A stretch of 64,000 bases of DNA from Methylocapsa palsarum (GTDB lineage: Bacteria; Pseudomonadota; Alphaproteobacteria; Rhizobiales; Beijerinckiaceae), in NCBI RefSeq assembly GCF_900114285.1, contig NZ_FOSN01000009.1, forward strand, positions 62,001 through 126,000. The letters run 5' to 3'. This document shows positions 26,556 to 35,112 of the stretch, piece after piece. The notes under the pieces were generated by a model, which was not told where the DNA came from, made no database searches, and saw nothing but the letters and a program-made list of their open reading frames with translations. A program made the translations under genes and the position numbers. Every line of letters begins with the position of its first letter. The first letter of the stretch is position 1.

Positions 26556-27510
26556 CGCCGCGCTCCAGAGCCCGGCGGGAGCCTCCTCGCCGGCGCCGGC
26601 GCAATTCGACGACCTGATGCTCTCGATGGACGTCGTCGATACGCTGCGGCATCAGGAGGCTTTTGTCGCGCGCGAACTGAACGAGGATCAGCGCGAACAG
26701 GAGCTGATCGAGCGGCTGCGCAAGATCTACCGTGACCAGGGCATCGAGGTCTCCGACGAGATCATCGCGGAAGGCGTCAAGGCCCTGAAGGAGAGCCGGT
26801 TCGTTTATACGCCGCCAAAGCCGGGATTTGGCGTGTCTCTCGCAAAGCTCTGGATCGCGCGCGGGCGCATCGGGACCGGGCTCGCCGCCGTCGCCGGGGC
26901 GCTCGGCGCGCTCTGGATGGGGTATTTCTTTTTCGTCGAGCGTCCTGCCCGGATCGAGGCGCTGAGGGCGCAGATCGAAATTTCGCAGACCCTGCCGAAG
27001 GCGCTCGACGACGCGTTTTCCGCCGTCCTCGCCGAGGCCAAGACGCCTGACGCCAAGCCAAAGGCGGAGCAGTTCGCCGCCGATGGACGCGCCGCGCTGG
27101 CGCGCCAGGATGCCTCGGGCGCAAGAACCGCTCTCGCCGGACTCGATCAGCTTCGCGCTGATCTGAGGCGCAGCTATCAGATCATGATCGTGTCTCGGCC
27201 GAGCGAGCCAAGCGGGATTTATCGCAACCCGCCGCGCAATCCGGGCCAGCAGAATTATTATCTTATCGTCGAGGCGATCGGCCCGGACGGGCGGCCGATT
27301 TCGCTTCCTGTCACGAGCGAGGAAGACGGAACCACCAAAGACGTGACCAAATGGGCGATCCGCGTGAACCAGCAGGTGTTTGAATCGGTTCGCCGCGACA
27401 AGCAGGACGACGGCATCGTCCAGAATAGATTGGTCGGCCAGAAGCGGCGCGGCTATCTCGACGTAAACTATTCCATTCCGGTCAGCGGCGGCGCGATTTT
27501 CAAATGGTGA
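26548..27510 (+). CDS. Single-pass membrane protein (DUF6384-like), operon gene 2
   Basis: 320-residue protein. The N-terminal cytoplasmic part has DDLMLSMDVVDTLRHQEAFV and LIERLRKIYRDQGIEVSDEII, then VKALKESRFVYTPPKPGFG. One transmembrane helix follows (about 110-132, LAAVAGALGALWMGYFFFVE). The C-terminal domain is helical, then beta (QNYYLIVEAIGPDGRPISLP), and ends in AIFKW. I recall this layout from the DUF6384 family. The ATG at 26548 overlaps the stop of gene 1; a TTG at 26539 is possible but less likely. It probably anchors the complex formed with its two neighbours. Confidence 0.75.
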   Translation: MADAALQSPAGASSPAPAQFDDLMLSMDVVDTLRHQEAFVARELNEDQREQELIERLRKIYRDQGIEVSDEIIAEGVKALKESRFVYTPPKPGFGVSLAKLWIARGRIGTGLAAVAGALGALWMGYFFFVERPARIEALRAQIEISQTLPKALDDAFSAVLAEAKTPDAKPKAEQFAADGRAALARQDASGARTALAGLDQLRADLRRSYQIMIVSRPSEPSGIYRNPPRNPGQQNYYLIVEAIGPDGRPISLPVTSEEDGTTKDVTKWAIRVNQQVFESVRRDKQDDGIVQNRLVGQKRRGYLDVNYSIPVSGGAIFKW

Positions 27511-27514
27511 AGTC

Positions 27515-28972
27515 ATGATCAGCGGTCAGCAGGCGCTTCGCTCCATCGAACAGGCGACCGCCTCCATTCGCGGTCAGGAAAGCGAATTCGTCGCTCTCCT
27601 TCGCTCGGCGGACGAAGATCTTGCGCGGCTGCGCGCGGAGCGGACGGGTCTGTTCCGGCAGTTCGCAATCGTCCGCCTCGACGTGCTGCAGAGCGAGAAG
27701 ATCGACGTCGAGCTTGCGTCGGCCGAACGGCGGGCGCTGCAACTGATCGCCGACGGAAAATCGACGCTGGACACTTTGTCGGGACGCCTGATCGAGGCGC
27801 AGTCGGCGCGGCAAAAAGCCGAGGAGGACCGCCATTCCAAGGCGGAGGAGGTGACCCGGATCCTCGGCGAACTGGAGGATCTTCAGGCGAGGGTCGAGCC
27901 TCAGGTGCGCGGTTCAACCGAATGGATCGCACAAAAGGGGCTGGTCGATCAGGCGGAGCGGATTTTCCTCGCCGCCGATGCGAAAGCCTCGGGGGCCGAG
28001 GCGGACAGAGCGGCCAAGGGCAAGCCCTACGAGAACGATCCGCTGTTCATGTATTTGTGGACGCGCGGGTTTGGCGCGTCGAAATATTCGTCGGGATATT
28101 TCGTCCGCTTTTTCGATGAAAAAGTGGCGGCCCTTGTCGGCTATCATGGCGCGCGGGCCAATTATGCGATGCTCAACGAAATTCCGGCGCGGCTTCGCGA
28201 GCACGCCGAACGGCGTCGGTTGAAACTCGAAACCGAGCGTCACAAGCAGCTTTTGATCGAACAGGCGGGGCTGGCCGCGGCGGGAAGCGGCGAGATCGAA
28301 AAGCGGCTCGAGACCGCGCGTCTTGATCTTTTCGAGGCGGATGGTCGGCTGCGCGAGGCGGACAAATTGATCGAAACGCTCGATCGCGCGCGCGACAAGG
28401 CGCTCCAGATCGACGATCAGTCACCCTATGGACAGGCCGTGCGGATCCTCGCCGACGCCAACGCCCGGGAGCCGCTGGGCGAGCTCTACCGCAAGGCGGC
28501 GCGCACCCGCTCCGGCGATGACGACGCGATGGTGCGGCAGATCGAACTTCTCGACCAGCGGATCGGCCGGGCCGAGCAGGATCGCTCTATCCTTCGCAAG
28601 AAAACGCAGGACGTGGCGCAACGGCGCGCCGAGATCGAGGCTCAGCGGGCTCAATTCCATCGGATGGGTTATGACAATCCGATGGCGCAGTTCCGCAACG
28701 AAAACGTCATCGCCGAAGTTCTGGGCGGCATCATTCAGGGCGCCGTTCAAGGCGCAGTTCTGGGGAACGTCCTGCAGGGCGGCTATTATGAGCGCCCGAG
28801 GCGCGCCGACAGCGGATTTGGCGGCGGCGATGGTTTCGATTTCCCTTTTCCCGGCGGCGGCGGCGGATGGGTCGACCGCGGCGGCGGCGGCTTTGGCGGG
28901 GGCTTCGGCGGGGGCCTGGGAGGCGGCGGCGGGGATGGCGGAGACGGATTTACGACCGGCGGATCATTCTAG
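27515..28972 (+). CDS. Coiled-coil protein with glycine-rich tail, operon gene 3
   Basis: 485-residue protein starting 4 nt after gene 2. Residues about 1-130 form a coiled coil. A conserved-looking middle follows (NDPLFMYLWTRGFGASKYSS, YFVRFFDEKVAALVGYHGAR), then more coiled coil (about 230-390). A short Gly/Ala/Ile region (EVLGGIIQGAVQGAVLGNVL) could insert in or touch a membrane. The last 60 residues are mostly Gly, Asp and Phe (GFGGGFGGGLGGGGG), as in low-complexity assembly tails. I do not recognise a function. With genes 1 and 2 it looks like a cytoplasmic scaffold tethered to the inner membrane. Confidence 0.72.
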   Translation: MISGQQALRSIEQATASIRGQESEFVALLRSADEDLARLRAERTGLFRQFAIVRLDVLQSEKIDVELASAERRALQLIADGKSTLDTLSGRLIEAQSARQKAEEDRHSKAEEVTRILGELEDLQARVEPQVRGSTEWIAQKGLVDQAERIFLAADAKASGAEADRAAKGKPYENDPLFMYLWTRGFGASKYSSGYFVRFFDEKVAALVGYHGARANYAMLNEIPARLREHAERRRLKLETERHKQLLIEQAGLAAAGSGEIEKRLETARLDLFEADGRLREADKLIETLDRARDKALQIDDQSPYGQAVRILADANAREPLGELYRKAARTRSGDDDAMVRQIELLDQRIGRAEQDRSILRKKTQDVAQRRAEIEAQRAQFHRMGYDNPMAQFRNENVIAEVLGGIIQGAVQGAVLGNVLQGGYYERPRRADSGFGGGDGFDFPFPGGGGGWVDRGGGGFGGGFGGGLGGGGGDGGDGFTTGGSF

Positions 28973-29082
28973 AAATCGCCGATTTGAACAGTCGCGAATG
29001 CCTCGGCCGCTCAGGGTCGCGGCGAGGGCGCCGTTCAACATTCCGCGATCCGCGTAACGAAACGCCATTCCCCTTCGTATTT

Positions 29083-29200
29083 CTAGAGCATATTCCGATC
29101 GGATTGAATCAATCCAATCGACAAGAATATGCTTAAACTTTTGACTCTGGAGCGATTTCTGATCGATCGCATGACTTCATGCGATCGGAAAGCGCTCCAG
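29083..29200 (-). repeat. Double-palindrome intergenic element, copy D (reverse orientation)
   Basis: A near-consensus copy in the opposite orientation to A-C. It begins CTAGAGCATATTCC and ends GGAAAGCGCTCCAG, with both palindromes intact. It lies between the coiled-coil operon and msrB, ending 56 bp before the msrB start. Confidence 0.9.
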
Positions 29201-29256
29201 GCGCGGCGGGAATTCCGGGCCAATCGCCGGGGCGCCGCTCGGCAAGGAGACGCGTT

Positions 29257-29781
29257 ATGATCACGAGGCGGCAGGGACTTTTCGCGGGCGTCGCAGGACT
29301 TTTCGCGAGCATCGCGGGACTCGCGGCGGCGGCGTTGCGGTTTGGCTCTTTGGCGCCGGCGAGCGCCGCTGAGTCAGCGGGCGAGACGTTCGAGACCGCC
29401 CATTCCGAGGCGGAATGGAAGCAAATTCTGACCCCGGCGCAATTCGAAGTGCTTCGGCTGGAGGGCACCGAACGGGCGTTCACCAGCCCCCTCAATCATG
29501 AAAAGCGCGCCGGGACCTTCGCCTGCGCGGGCTGCGACCTGCCTCTGTTCTCCTCGAAAACCAAATTCGACAGCGGCACCGGCTGGCCAAGCTTCTGGGC
29601 TCCGCTCGACAACGCGGTCGGGATTCGGAACGACACGTCCTATGGCATGACCCGGACCTCGGTGCATTGCCGCCGCTGCGGCGGCCATCTGGGGCATGTC
29701 TTTGACGACGGGCCGAAGCCGACCGGCCTTCGATATTGCATGAACGGCGTCGCGATGGCCTTCAGGCCCGGCGAAGCGTGA
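29257..29781 (+). CDS. msrB: Exported peptide-methionine (R)-S-oxide reductase MsrB
   Basis: Reduces the R form of methionine sulfoxide in proteins. The 174-residue protein has an N-terminal export signal with twin arginines (MITRRQGLFAGVAGLFASIA), a long hydrophobic stretch and an AxA site (APASAAES), so it acts in the periplasm. The MsrB domain is complete: zinc cysteines 90/93 (CAGC) and 138/141 (CRRC), FDSGTGWPSFW, GHVFDDGP and catalytic Cys161 in RYCMNGVAM. The ATG at 29257 follows AAGGAGACG. It is 50 nt upstream of msrA. Electrons would have to be supplied across the inner membrane; an exported thioredoxin and CcdA lie 4 kb away. Confidence 0.95.
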   Translation: MITRRQGLFAGVAGLFASIAGLAAAALRFGSLAPASAAESAGETFETAHSEAEWKQILTPAQFEVLRLEGTERAFTSPLNHEKRAGTFACAGCDLPLFSSKTKFDSGTGWPSFWAPLDNAVGIRNDTSYGMTRTSVHCRRCGGHLGHVFDDGPKPTGLRYCMNGVAMAFRPGEA

Positions 29782-29831
29782 CGCCGGGCTTGCGCGTGCG
29801 CCGCCCTGCGATCGAAACAAGGACCGTATCG

Positions 29832-30551
29832 ATGAATTCTCGTTTGATATCGACCCGCCGGGGCTTGAGCGCCGGCTTTGTTTTCGCCGCGGTCTTGGCG
29901 TCGGTCGCGCCGGCCGGCGCCGCCGAACAGGCGACGCGCATTCCCGCGCCCGCATACGCCGCGTCCGCGTCTGTCGGCGCGCCTCAGACCGTCGTTCTGG
30001 CCGGGGGGTGTTTCTGGGGCGTCCAGGCGGTCTTCCAGCACGTCAATGGCGTCACAAACGTCCTGTCCGGTTATTCGGGAGGATCAAAGCGCAGCGCGGA
30101 TTATGAGGAAGTGAGCACGGGCGCGACAGGCCATGCGGAATCGGTCGAAGTCACCTTCGACCCGAAGGTGATCAGCTATGGCGAGATTCTACAGCTCTAT
30201 TTCTCGGTGGCGCATGATCCGACCGAACTCAACCGCCAGGGGCCGGACGAAGGACCGCAATACCGGTCGGCGATTTTCGTCAACGGCGACGACCAGCGCC
30301 AGGCCGCCGAAAGCTACATTGCGCAGTTGAACGCGTCAGGAGCCTACCGCCGGCCGATCGTCACGGAGGTCGCGCCGCTGATGGGTTTCTATCCGGCGGA
30401 AAACTATCATCAGAACTACGCGACACTGCATCCAAACAGTCCCTACATCGCGATCAATGACCTCCCGAAAGTCGCAAACCTGAAGCGGCTTTACCCGGAC
30501 GTCTACCGCGCGGAGCCGGTGCTCGCGCCAATCGCGGCCGCGTCGAAATGA
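29832..30551 (+). CDS. msrA: Exported peptide-methionine (S)-S-oxide reductase MsrA
   Basis: Reduces the S form of methionine sulfoxide, complementing MsrB. The 239-residue protein has an N-terminal signal (STRRGLSAGFVFAAVLASVA, ending AGAAEQ), then the MsrA domain with catalytic Cys60 in AGGCFWGVQAVF. Other motifs are GYSGGSKRSADYEEVSTGAT, the substrate-binding region HDPTELNRQGPDEGPQYRSA, and FYPAENYHQNY. There are few further cysteines, so reduction probably goes directly to an external thioredoxin. The ATG at 29832 was chosen for the signal peptide. It forms an operon with msrB and converges with the SDR gene (12-nt gap). Confidence 0.95.
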   Translation: MNSRLISTRRGLSAGFVFAAVLASVAPAGAAEQATRIPAPAYAASASVGAPQTVVLAGGCFWGVQAVFQHVNGVTNVLSGYSGGSKRSADYEEVSTGATGHAESVEVTFDPKVISYGEILQLYFSVAHDPTELNRQGPDEGPQYRSAIFVNGDDQRQAAESYIAQLNASGAYRRPIVTEVAPLMGFYPAENYHQNYATLHPNSPYIAINDLPKVANLKRLYPDVYRAEPVLAPIAAASK

Positions 30552-30563
30552 AGCTTTTTCCTT

Positions 30564-31274
30564 TCATCCGGCGCCGCGAACGGGCAGCGCCGCGCCGGTG
30601 ACCGCGCTGGCGTCGTCGCTCAAGAGAAATGCGATAGCCGTGGCGATCTGCTCCGGCCGCACCCAGGTCGCCACATCGCCGTGAGGCATGGCGGCGCGAT
30701 TTTGCGGGGTGTCGATGATGCCGGGCAGCACGGCGTTGACGCGTATATTCTCCCCCTTGAGTTCATCGGCAAAACTCTCGACGAGCCGCAGGACGGCGCT
30801 TTTCGCCGCGGCGTAGGCGGACAGGCCGGGAGGAGCCCGCAGCGCGGGCCACGCGCCGACCGCGACGAGGCTGCCGCTTCCGGCGGCGCGCATCGAGGGC
30901 AGGGCCGCGCGAAAGATATTGAGCGTCGTGATCGCGTTGAGCTGAAACATCCGCTCGAACATGTCCGGCCCGGTTTCGGCCGCGGGCGCCGCTTCGAAGC
31001 CTCCGACCGTATGCACGACGCCGTCGATCCTTTCGAACCTGTCCAGCGCTGTCGAGACGACCTGTTCGCAATCGCCCGGGTTTTTGAGGTCAAGGCCTGC
31101 GATGGTCAGATGACCGTCGGCGATTCTAAGGCCCGCCGTCGCGTCCTTCAACGCCGCGGCGTGGTGATCGACGGCCACCAGGGCGACGCCGCGAGCGGCG
31201 AGCACGGTCAGGAGGGCGCGGCCAAGATTGCCGGCGGCGCCCGTCACGATCACGACAGAAGACGTTTCGTTCAT
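30564..31274 (-). CDS. Short-chain dehydrogenase/reductase
   Basis: 236-residue NAD(P)-dependent oxidoreductase of the classical SDR family. It has the cofactor motif TGAAGNLGRAL near the N-terminus, an NAG-like position replaced by HTVGGFE, catalytic Ser-Tyr-Lys with SAYAAAKSAV, and PGIIDTPQNRAAM after the active site. The ATG at 31274 has GGGAG 8 nt upstream. It is divergent from the patatin gene and convergent with msrA. The substrate cannot be told from sequence. Confidence 0.9.
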   Translation of the reverse strand: MNETSSVVIVTGAAGNLGRALLTVLAARGVALVAVDHHAAALKDATAGLRIADGHLTIAGLDLKNPGDCEQVVSTALDRFERIDGVVHTVGGFEAAPAAETGPDMFERMFQLNAITTLNIFRAALPSMRAAGSGSLVAVGAWPALRAPPGLSAYAAAKSAVLRLVESFADELKGENIRVNAVLPGIIDTPQNRAAMPHGDVATWVRPEQIATAIAFLLSDDASAVTGAALPVRGAG

Positions 31275-31431
31275 CGCATTCTCCCAGCATGGTTCTGGTT
31301 CTGGTCCCGGCGTAGCCCGGATGGCTGCGGGGCGCCGGACGCTCGCCGGAAAAATGACTTGCACAGCCTCGCTCCGCCGGCAAGATGACCTTCGTCGATC
31401 CGACCCGGCGCCGAAGACGAGGAAGCTGCGC

Positions 31432-32583
31432 TTGACCGAGCCCCAACCACCGAAGCGGCCGTCATCCTATGACAAGAAAGTCGCGCTCGTCCTGCAAGGG
31501 GGCGGCGCCCTCGGGAGCTATCAGGCGGGCGTTTATGAGGCGCTTTCGACCTCCGAATATCAGCTTGATTGGGTTTCGGGAATCTCCATCGGGGCGATCA
31601 ACGCCGCGATCATCGCGGGCAATGCGCCGGACAAGCGCGTGGAGCAGCTGCGGACGTTCTGGGAAATGGTGACGTCGCGGACGCCGTTTCCGCTGACGCC
31701 GAATGCGATTGTCGCCCAGGATCGGCGCATTGGCTCGCTGACCTCGCTCTTTTACGGACAGCCCGGATTTTTCGCGCCGCGGGCGTTGTCGGATTGGTGC
31801 TTCGGCAATACGCCGACGAGTTTTTACGACACTCTTGCGCTGAAGGCGACGCTCGAAGGCCTTGTCGATTTCGACCGCATCAATTCTCGGGAGATCGATT
31901 TCAGCGTCGGGGCCGTCAACGTGCGGACCGGCAATTTCGCCTATTTCAATAACAGGGAAATCAGGATCAGGCCGGAACACGTCATGGCGAGCGGCGCGCT
32001 GCCGCCGGGGTTTCCTGCGGTCGAGATCGACGGCGAACATTATTGGGATGGAGGCCTCGTCTCGAATACGCCCCTGCAATATGTGCTTGAATACATTCCT
32101 CGCCGCAGCCGGCTGACCTTTCAGGTCGATCTGTTTCACGCGCGCGGGCGCGTTCCGCAAAACCTCGAGGAGGTCAGCGAGCGCGACAAGGACATCCGGT
32201 ATTCGAGCCGCACGCGCGCCGGAACCGACGCCTTCCGCGCGATGCACGACGTGAGGCACAACGTCAACACTCTTTGGAACAAGCTTCCAGACGAGCTGAA
32301 GGCGACCCCGGAAGCCCGGTTTCTCTACAACTTCGGCTGCGTGACGACGATGGACATCGTTCAGTTGATCTACCGGCCGACCGAAGAGCAGGGGCAGGCG
32401 AAGGATTATGATTTCGGTCGAGGAACGATGGAGCTGCGCTGGGCGCAGGGGCTCTCCGACGCGCGCGAGACCCTGCTCGCCTCGCCCTGGCTCGAACCCA
32501 TGCCGGAAGAAGCTGGCGCGCGCACGTTCGATGTCCTTGGCGCGCGTAAAGCCAGAGAAAAGCTGGCGGGACGTCGCGGTTAG
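31432..32583 (+). CDS. Patatin-like phospholipase
   Basis: 383-residue lipid acyl hydrolase with a Ser-Asp dyad. It shows the oxyanion loop GGGALGSYQAGVYEAL, nucleophile motif GISIG (Ser52) and catalytic Asp in YWDGGLVSNTP. After the patatin domain comes a roughly 120-residue C-terminal region (RHNVNTLWNKLPDELKATPE, MDIVQLIYRP) of the DUF3734 type. No signal peptide is present, so it is probably cytosolic or peripheral. The TTG at 31432 is preferred because GAGGAAG lies 6 nt upstream; earlier in-frame ATGs (31228, 31354) run through a divergent promoter and read as low-complexity sequence. Likely roles are membrane phospholipid turnover or polyhydroxyalkanoate-linked lipid metabolism; the sequence does not decide. 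Confidence 0.88.
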   Translation: MTEPQPPKRPSSYDKKVALVLQGGGALGSYQAGVYEALSTSEYQLDWVSGISIGAINAAIIAGNAPDKRVEQLRTFWEMVTSRTPFPLTPNAIVAQDRRIGSLTSLFYGQPGFFAPRALSDWCFGNTPTSFYDTLALKATLEGLVDFDRINSREIDFSVGAVNVRTGNFAYFNNREIRIRPEHVMASGALPPGFPAVEIDGEHYWDGGLVSNTPLQYVLEYIPRRSRLTFQVDLFHARGRVPQNLEEVSERDKDIRYSSRTRAGTDAFRAMHDVRHNVNTLWNKLPDELKATPEARFLYNFGCVTTMDIVQLIYRPTEEQGQAKDYDFGRGTMELRWAQGLSDARETLLASPWLEPMPEEAGARTFDVLGARKAREKLAGRRG

Positions 32584-32641
32584 ACGGCCAAGTCGTCGTG
32601 GACGATATTGGTTTGGCGGTGGATTTTAATGGAGGGCAACT

Positions 32642-33295
32642 TTGTTGGGAGGCGCCGGAATCAGAATCAGTTCGATCCAGGCTGGACGGATCGCGCCGCT
32701 TGGGCCAAGGGGCGTGCTAAGCGGCTTCGTCAAGGATCGCGTCGACGGGCCGATCAGCGCCGGGCTTCTCGGCCTTTCCGGCGACGAACAAGCGGATCTG
32801 ACCGTTCATGGCGGCCCGGAGAAAGCCGTCTACGGTTATGGGCTTGCAAGCTACGCTGCATGGCGCCGCGCGTTTCCTGACCACGCCGGGTTGCTCAAGC
32901 CGGGCGGTCTTGGCGAAAATTTGACCATTGACGGACAGGAGGAAACCTCTGTCTGCATTGGCGATATCGTCCGCGTCGGCGGCGCCGTCTTGCAGGTGAC
33001 GCAGCCCCGTCAGCCCTGCTTCAAACTGGCCCTGCGATTCGCCGACAATGGAATGCCGCGCGCGATGATCAGAAACGGCCTCTGCGGCTGGTATTACCGG
33101 GTGCTCGAGCCTGGAGTCTTGACCTCCGGGACCGCAATCGTACTCGAGGAGAGACCAAATCCAGAATGGTCGGTCGCCCGGTTTTTCCGATTGATCACCA
33201 CCCATCGGGTGAGCGAAGGGGAACTGGCGGAGCTCGTCGCGATGAACGGACTTGCGTCGCAATGGCGCGCCAGCGCACTCAATGGCGCCTTGTAG
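32642..33295 (+). CDS. MOSC-domain protein (YiiM type)
   Basis: 217-residue protein of the MOSC family, related to the molybdenum-cofactor sulfurase C-terminal domain; YiiM reduces N-hydroxylated compounds in E. coli. Motifs are GLSGDEQADLTVHGGPEKAV, GGLGENLTIDG, and the conserved Cys in VTQPRQPCFKLALRF. A C-terminal 3-alpha-type tail follows (TTHRVSEGELAELVAMNGL). The start is a TTG at 32642 with GGAGGG spaced 5 nt upstream; the nearby ATG at 32629 is out of frame. It follows the patatin gene after 58 nt on the same strand. Confidence 0.87.
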   Translation: MLGGAGIRISSIQAGRIAPLGPRGVLSGFVKDRVDGPISAGLLGLSGDEQADLTVHGGPEKAVYGYGLASYAAWRRAFPDHAGLLKPGGLGENLTIDGQEETSVCIGDIVRVGGAVLQVTQPRQPCFKLALRFADNGMPRAMIRNGLCGWYYRVLEPGVLTSGTAIVLEERPNPEWSVARFFRLITTHRVSEGELAELVAMNGLASQWRASALNGAL

Positions 33296-33390
33296 GCTGT
33301 TCCAAGCCTTTTGAGCGAGAACTGGAATTCAATTCCGGTCGGGCGCGCCGAAGCAAAGATGATCGCCACATTCCGTGTCTAAGAGCCGCC

Positions 33391-33420
33391 CTGTAGAGCC
33401 CTCCGCTGGCGGTTCTACAG
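33391..33420. terminator. Hairpin at the convergent MOSC / CcdA boundary
   Basis: CTGTAGA at 33391 pairs with TCTACAG at 33414-33420 around a GC-rich interior. The right arm contains the stop codon of the minus-strand ccdA-like gene. It is a possible bidirectional terminator without a T tract. Confidence 0.35.
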
Positions 33421-34128
33421 CCGGGCCGCGAATGCGATGAGCCAGCCGGGCATCGCATCGGCGAACGCCGTCTCGATGGCGCGGTCGAAGCCGGTGAGGA
33501 TCGCCGCGCCGACACCGATCAGGACGATCGCAAGCGCAATGTTTCCGATTCGCCCGGCCCGGGCGGCGGCGATCCGCGTGCGCGCCGCGATGCGCGAAAG
33601 TCCGTAACCGGCCGCGAGCAAAGCAGTCGCCGCCCCGAGCGCGAAAACCGTCATTGTGGTCATCGCCATCGGGATGGAGCCTCCGTTTGCCGCGAGGGCG
33701 AAGGCCGCGCCGAGCGTCGGCCCGGCGCAGGGCGCCCAGGCGAAGGCCAGAACGACGCCCGCTCCAGCCTGACCGGCGAGCCCCGCCTTCGGCATAAGCT
33801 TCGCCAGCGCTTCGCCCCATCGAGACAGCGGCGCCAACAGACGTTCCGCTCGCGCGCTGAAGAGTGGAAAAAGCATGACGAGACCGGCCGCGAGCATGAG
33901 CGAGGCCGCGCTCGCGCGCAGGAACGCCGAATTGCCGAATTCAATCCCCGCCGACGCAAGCGCGCCGCCCACAAGGCCAAAGGTCAGCGCGAGCCCAAGG
34001 GCCAGAGCCAAAGGGCCGCGCGGATCCTGCGCTCGCGCGCTCGCCGCGACGATCGGCGCGAGGGGGAGGATGCAGGGACTAAGGATCGCCAGGAGGCCGG
34101 CGAGGAAGGCGAGCGCGAGAATCGTCAC
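33415..34128 (-). CDS. CcdA/DsbD-type transmembrane thiol transporter
   Basis: 237-residue inner-membrane protein with about six helices, of the CcdA (DsbD membrane domain) family. These proteins carry reducing power from cytosolic thioredoxin to periplasmic thiol proteins. The two redox cysteines are present in the expected helices: Cys19 in SPCILPLAP and Cys134 in APCAGPTLG. The start is GTG at 34128. It begins 5 nt after the exported thioredoxin gene, so the two form an operon and presumably one electron path. Possible clients are c-type cytochrome maturation or the exported Msr enzymes nearby. Confidence 0.88.
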   Translation of the reverse strand: MTILALAFLAGLLAILSPCILPLAPIVAASARAQDPRGPLALALGLALTFGLVGGALASAGIEFGNSAFLRASAASLMLAAGLVMLFPLFSARAERLLAPLSRWGEALAKLMPKAGLAGQAGAGVVLAFAWAPCAGPTLGAAFALAANGGSIPMAMTTMTVFALGAATALLAAGYGLSRIAARTRIAAARAGRIGNIALAIVLIGVGAAILTGFDRAIETAFADAMPGWLIAFAARL

Positions 34129-34133
34129 GCCGG

Positions 34134-34526
34134 TCAGGACGCCGCCTGCAAAACCTTCATGACGTCCTCCTGGGACGTTCCCCAGGACATACGCGCCACT
34201 TCCTTGCCGCCCTTATAAGCGATCAGCGTCGATCGCGGCGCGCCGAGCGCATCGGCGATCGACTTCTGTCCGTCGTAATCGACCTTGAAGAATTTGACGT
34301 GGTCGAGGTGTTTGTCGCCGGCGAGTTCCGACAGAATCGAAGCCTGCGCCCGGCATTGGAGGCACCAGGGCGCATAGACATGGACGACAACGGATGCGCC
34401 GGAATTGATGGCTTTTTCCACCACCGCCTTGTCGTAGCTCTGGAAGGAAAAGGCGCCGGCGGGAACAATCGAGGCAACAACGAGAAGGGCGGCGGAAAAA
34501 GCCAGAATATTACGGCGAGAAACCAT
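34134..34526 (-). CDS. Exported thioredoxin-fold protein
   Basis: 130-residue protein with an N-terminal signal (MVSRRNILAFSAALLVVASI, ending PAGAFS) and a thioredoxin domain. The active site is WCLQC (Cys55, Cys58) rather than the common WCGPC. DYDGQKSIADALGAPRSTLI carries the cis-Pro-equivalent region. AGGAG lies 7 nt before the ATG at 34526. It is likely a periplasmic thiol reductant recharged by the CcdA-like protein encoded just downstream. Confidence 0.88.
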   Translation of the reverse strand: MVSRRNILAFSAALLVVASIVPAGAFSFQSYDKAVVEKAINSGASVVVHVYAPWCLQCRAQASILSELAGDKHLDHVKFFKVDYDGQKSIADALGAPRSTLIAYKGGKEVARMSWGTSQEDVMKVLQAAS

Positions 34527-34683
34527 GGCGCACACTCCTATGAGGACATCCAAAGTCGCTGGTTACGCTCCAGCCAGGGATTAACGCCGTCACGAAGGGC
34601 GAAATCCGGTGCTGGAATGTTCCGAGAAGACAACTGGTCGCGTCAATAACGGTTGCGACGTCGCCATGCGGAAAGGAGCACGA

Positions 34684-34950
34684 TTATTTCCCAGGGTCCT
34701 GATGAACGCGCCGCGGCGCGCCGGCGGTTCGATCGCCAGGGGAACCGGCCGGCCTGTTGCGCCAGCCGAGCACTGTGATTTCGATGGGCTCGCCAGTGGC
34801 CGCGTTGCGCCAGCCGTCCCGCTCGAAACGGCAGAGAAAGGGAAGGACGTAGGTGCCGATATGGTCCTCGCAGAGGATCTCGACGAAGGCTCCCGCGGCT
34901 GGATGCTCGGTGGCGATGAAATCCGCGATCCGGAGGTTTCGAGTGACCAT
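34684..34950 (-). CDS. Small conserved-looking protein of unknown function
   Basis: 88-residue cytosolic protein. It reads VTRNLRIADFIATEHPAAGA, then VEILCEDHIGTYVLPFLCRF and a tryptophan-containing beta segment (GWRNAATGEPIEITVLGWRN); the last 20 residues look disordered. It resembles short unannotated proteins of other Hyphomicrobiales, but I can name no family. The ATG at 34950 lies 6 nt after AAGGA; an ATG at 34953 is too close to it. A double-palindrome element begins 41 bp upstream. Confidence 0.68.
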   Translation of the reverse strand: MVTRNLRIADFIATEHPAAGAFVEILCEDHIGTYVLPFLCRFERDGWRNAATGEPIEITVLGWRNRPAGSPGDRTAGAPRRVHQDPGK

Positions 34951-34990
34951 CATGCATCCTTTGAATCAGGCAAATTCATAATGATTGATC

Positions 34991-35107
34991 TGGAGCATAT
35001 TCCGATCGGATTGAATCAATCCGATCGAGAAGAATATGCTCAAGCCTTTGAATCTGGAGCGATTTCTGATCGATCGCATGACTTCATGCGATCGGAAAGC
35101 GCTCGAG
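34991..35107 (-). repeat. Double-palindrome intergenic element, copy E (reverse orientation)
   Basis: A near-consensus copy between two small minus-strand genes, with both palindromes perfect or almost so (CGGATTGAATCAATCCGATC and CGATCGCATGACTTCATGCG). It ends 6 bp from the stop of the next gene. Confidence 0.9.
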
Positions 35108-35112
35108 GCGGC

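Noticed and set aside
31228-31431. Upstream extension of the patatin gene (68 codons)
   Set aside because: It reads through the divergent promoter of the SDR gene; the TTG at 31432 has a proper ribosome-binding site.
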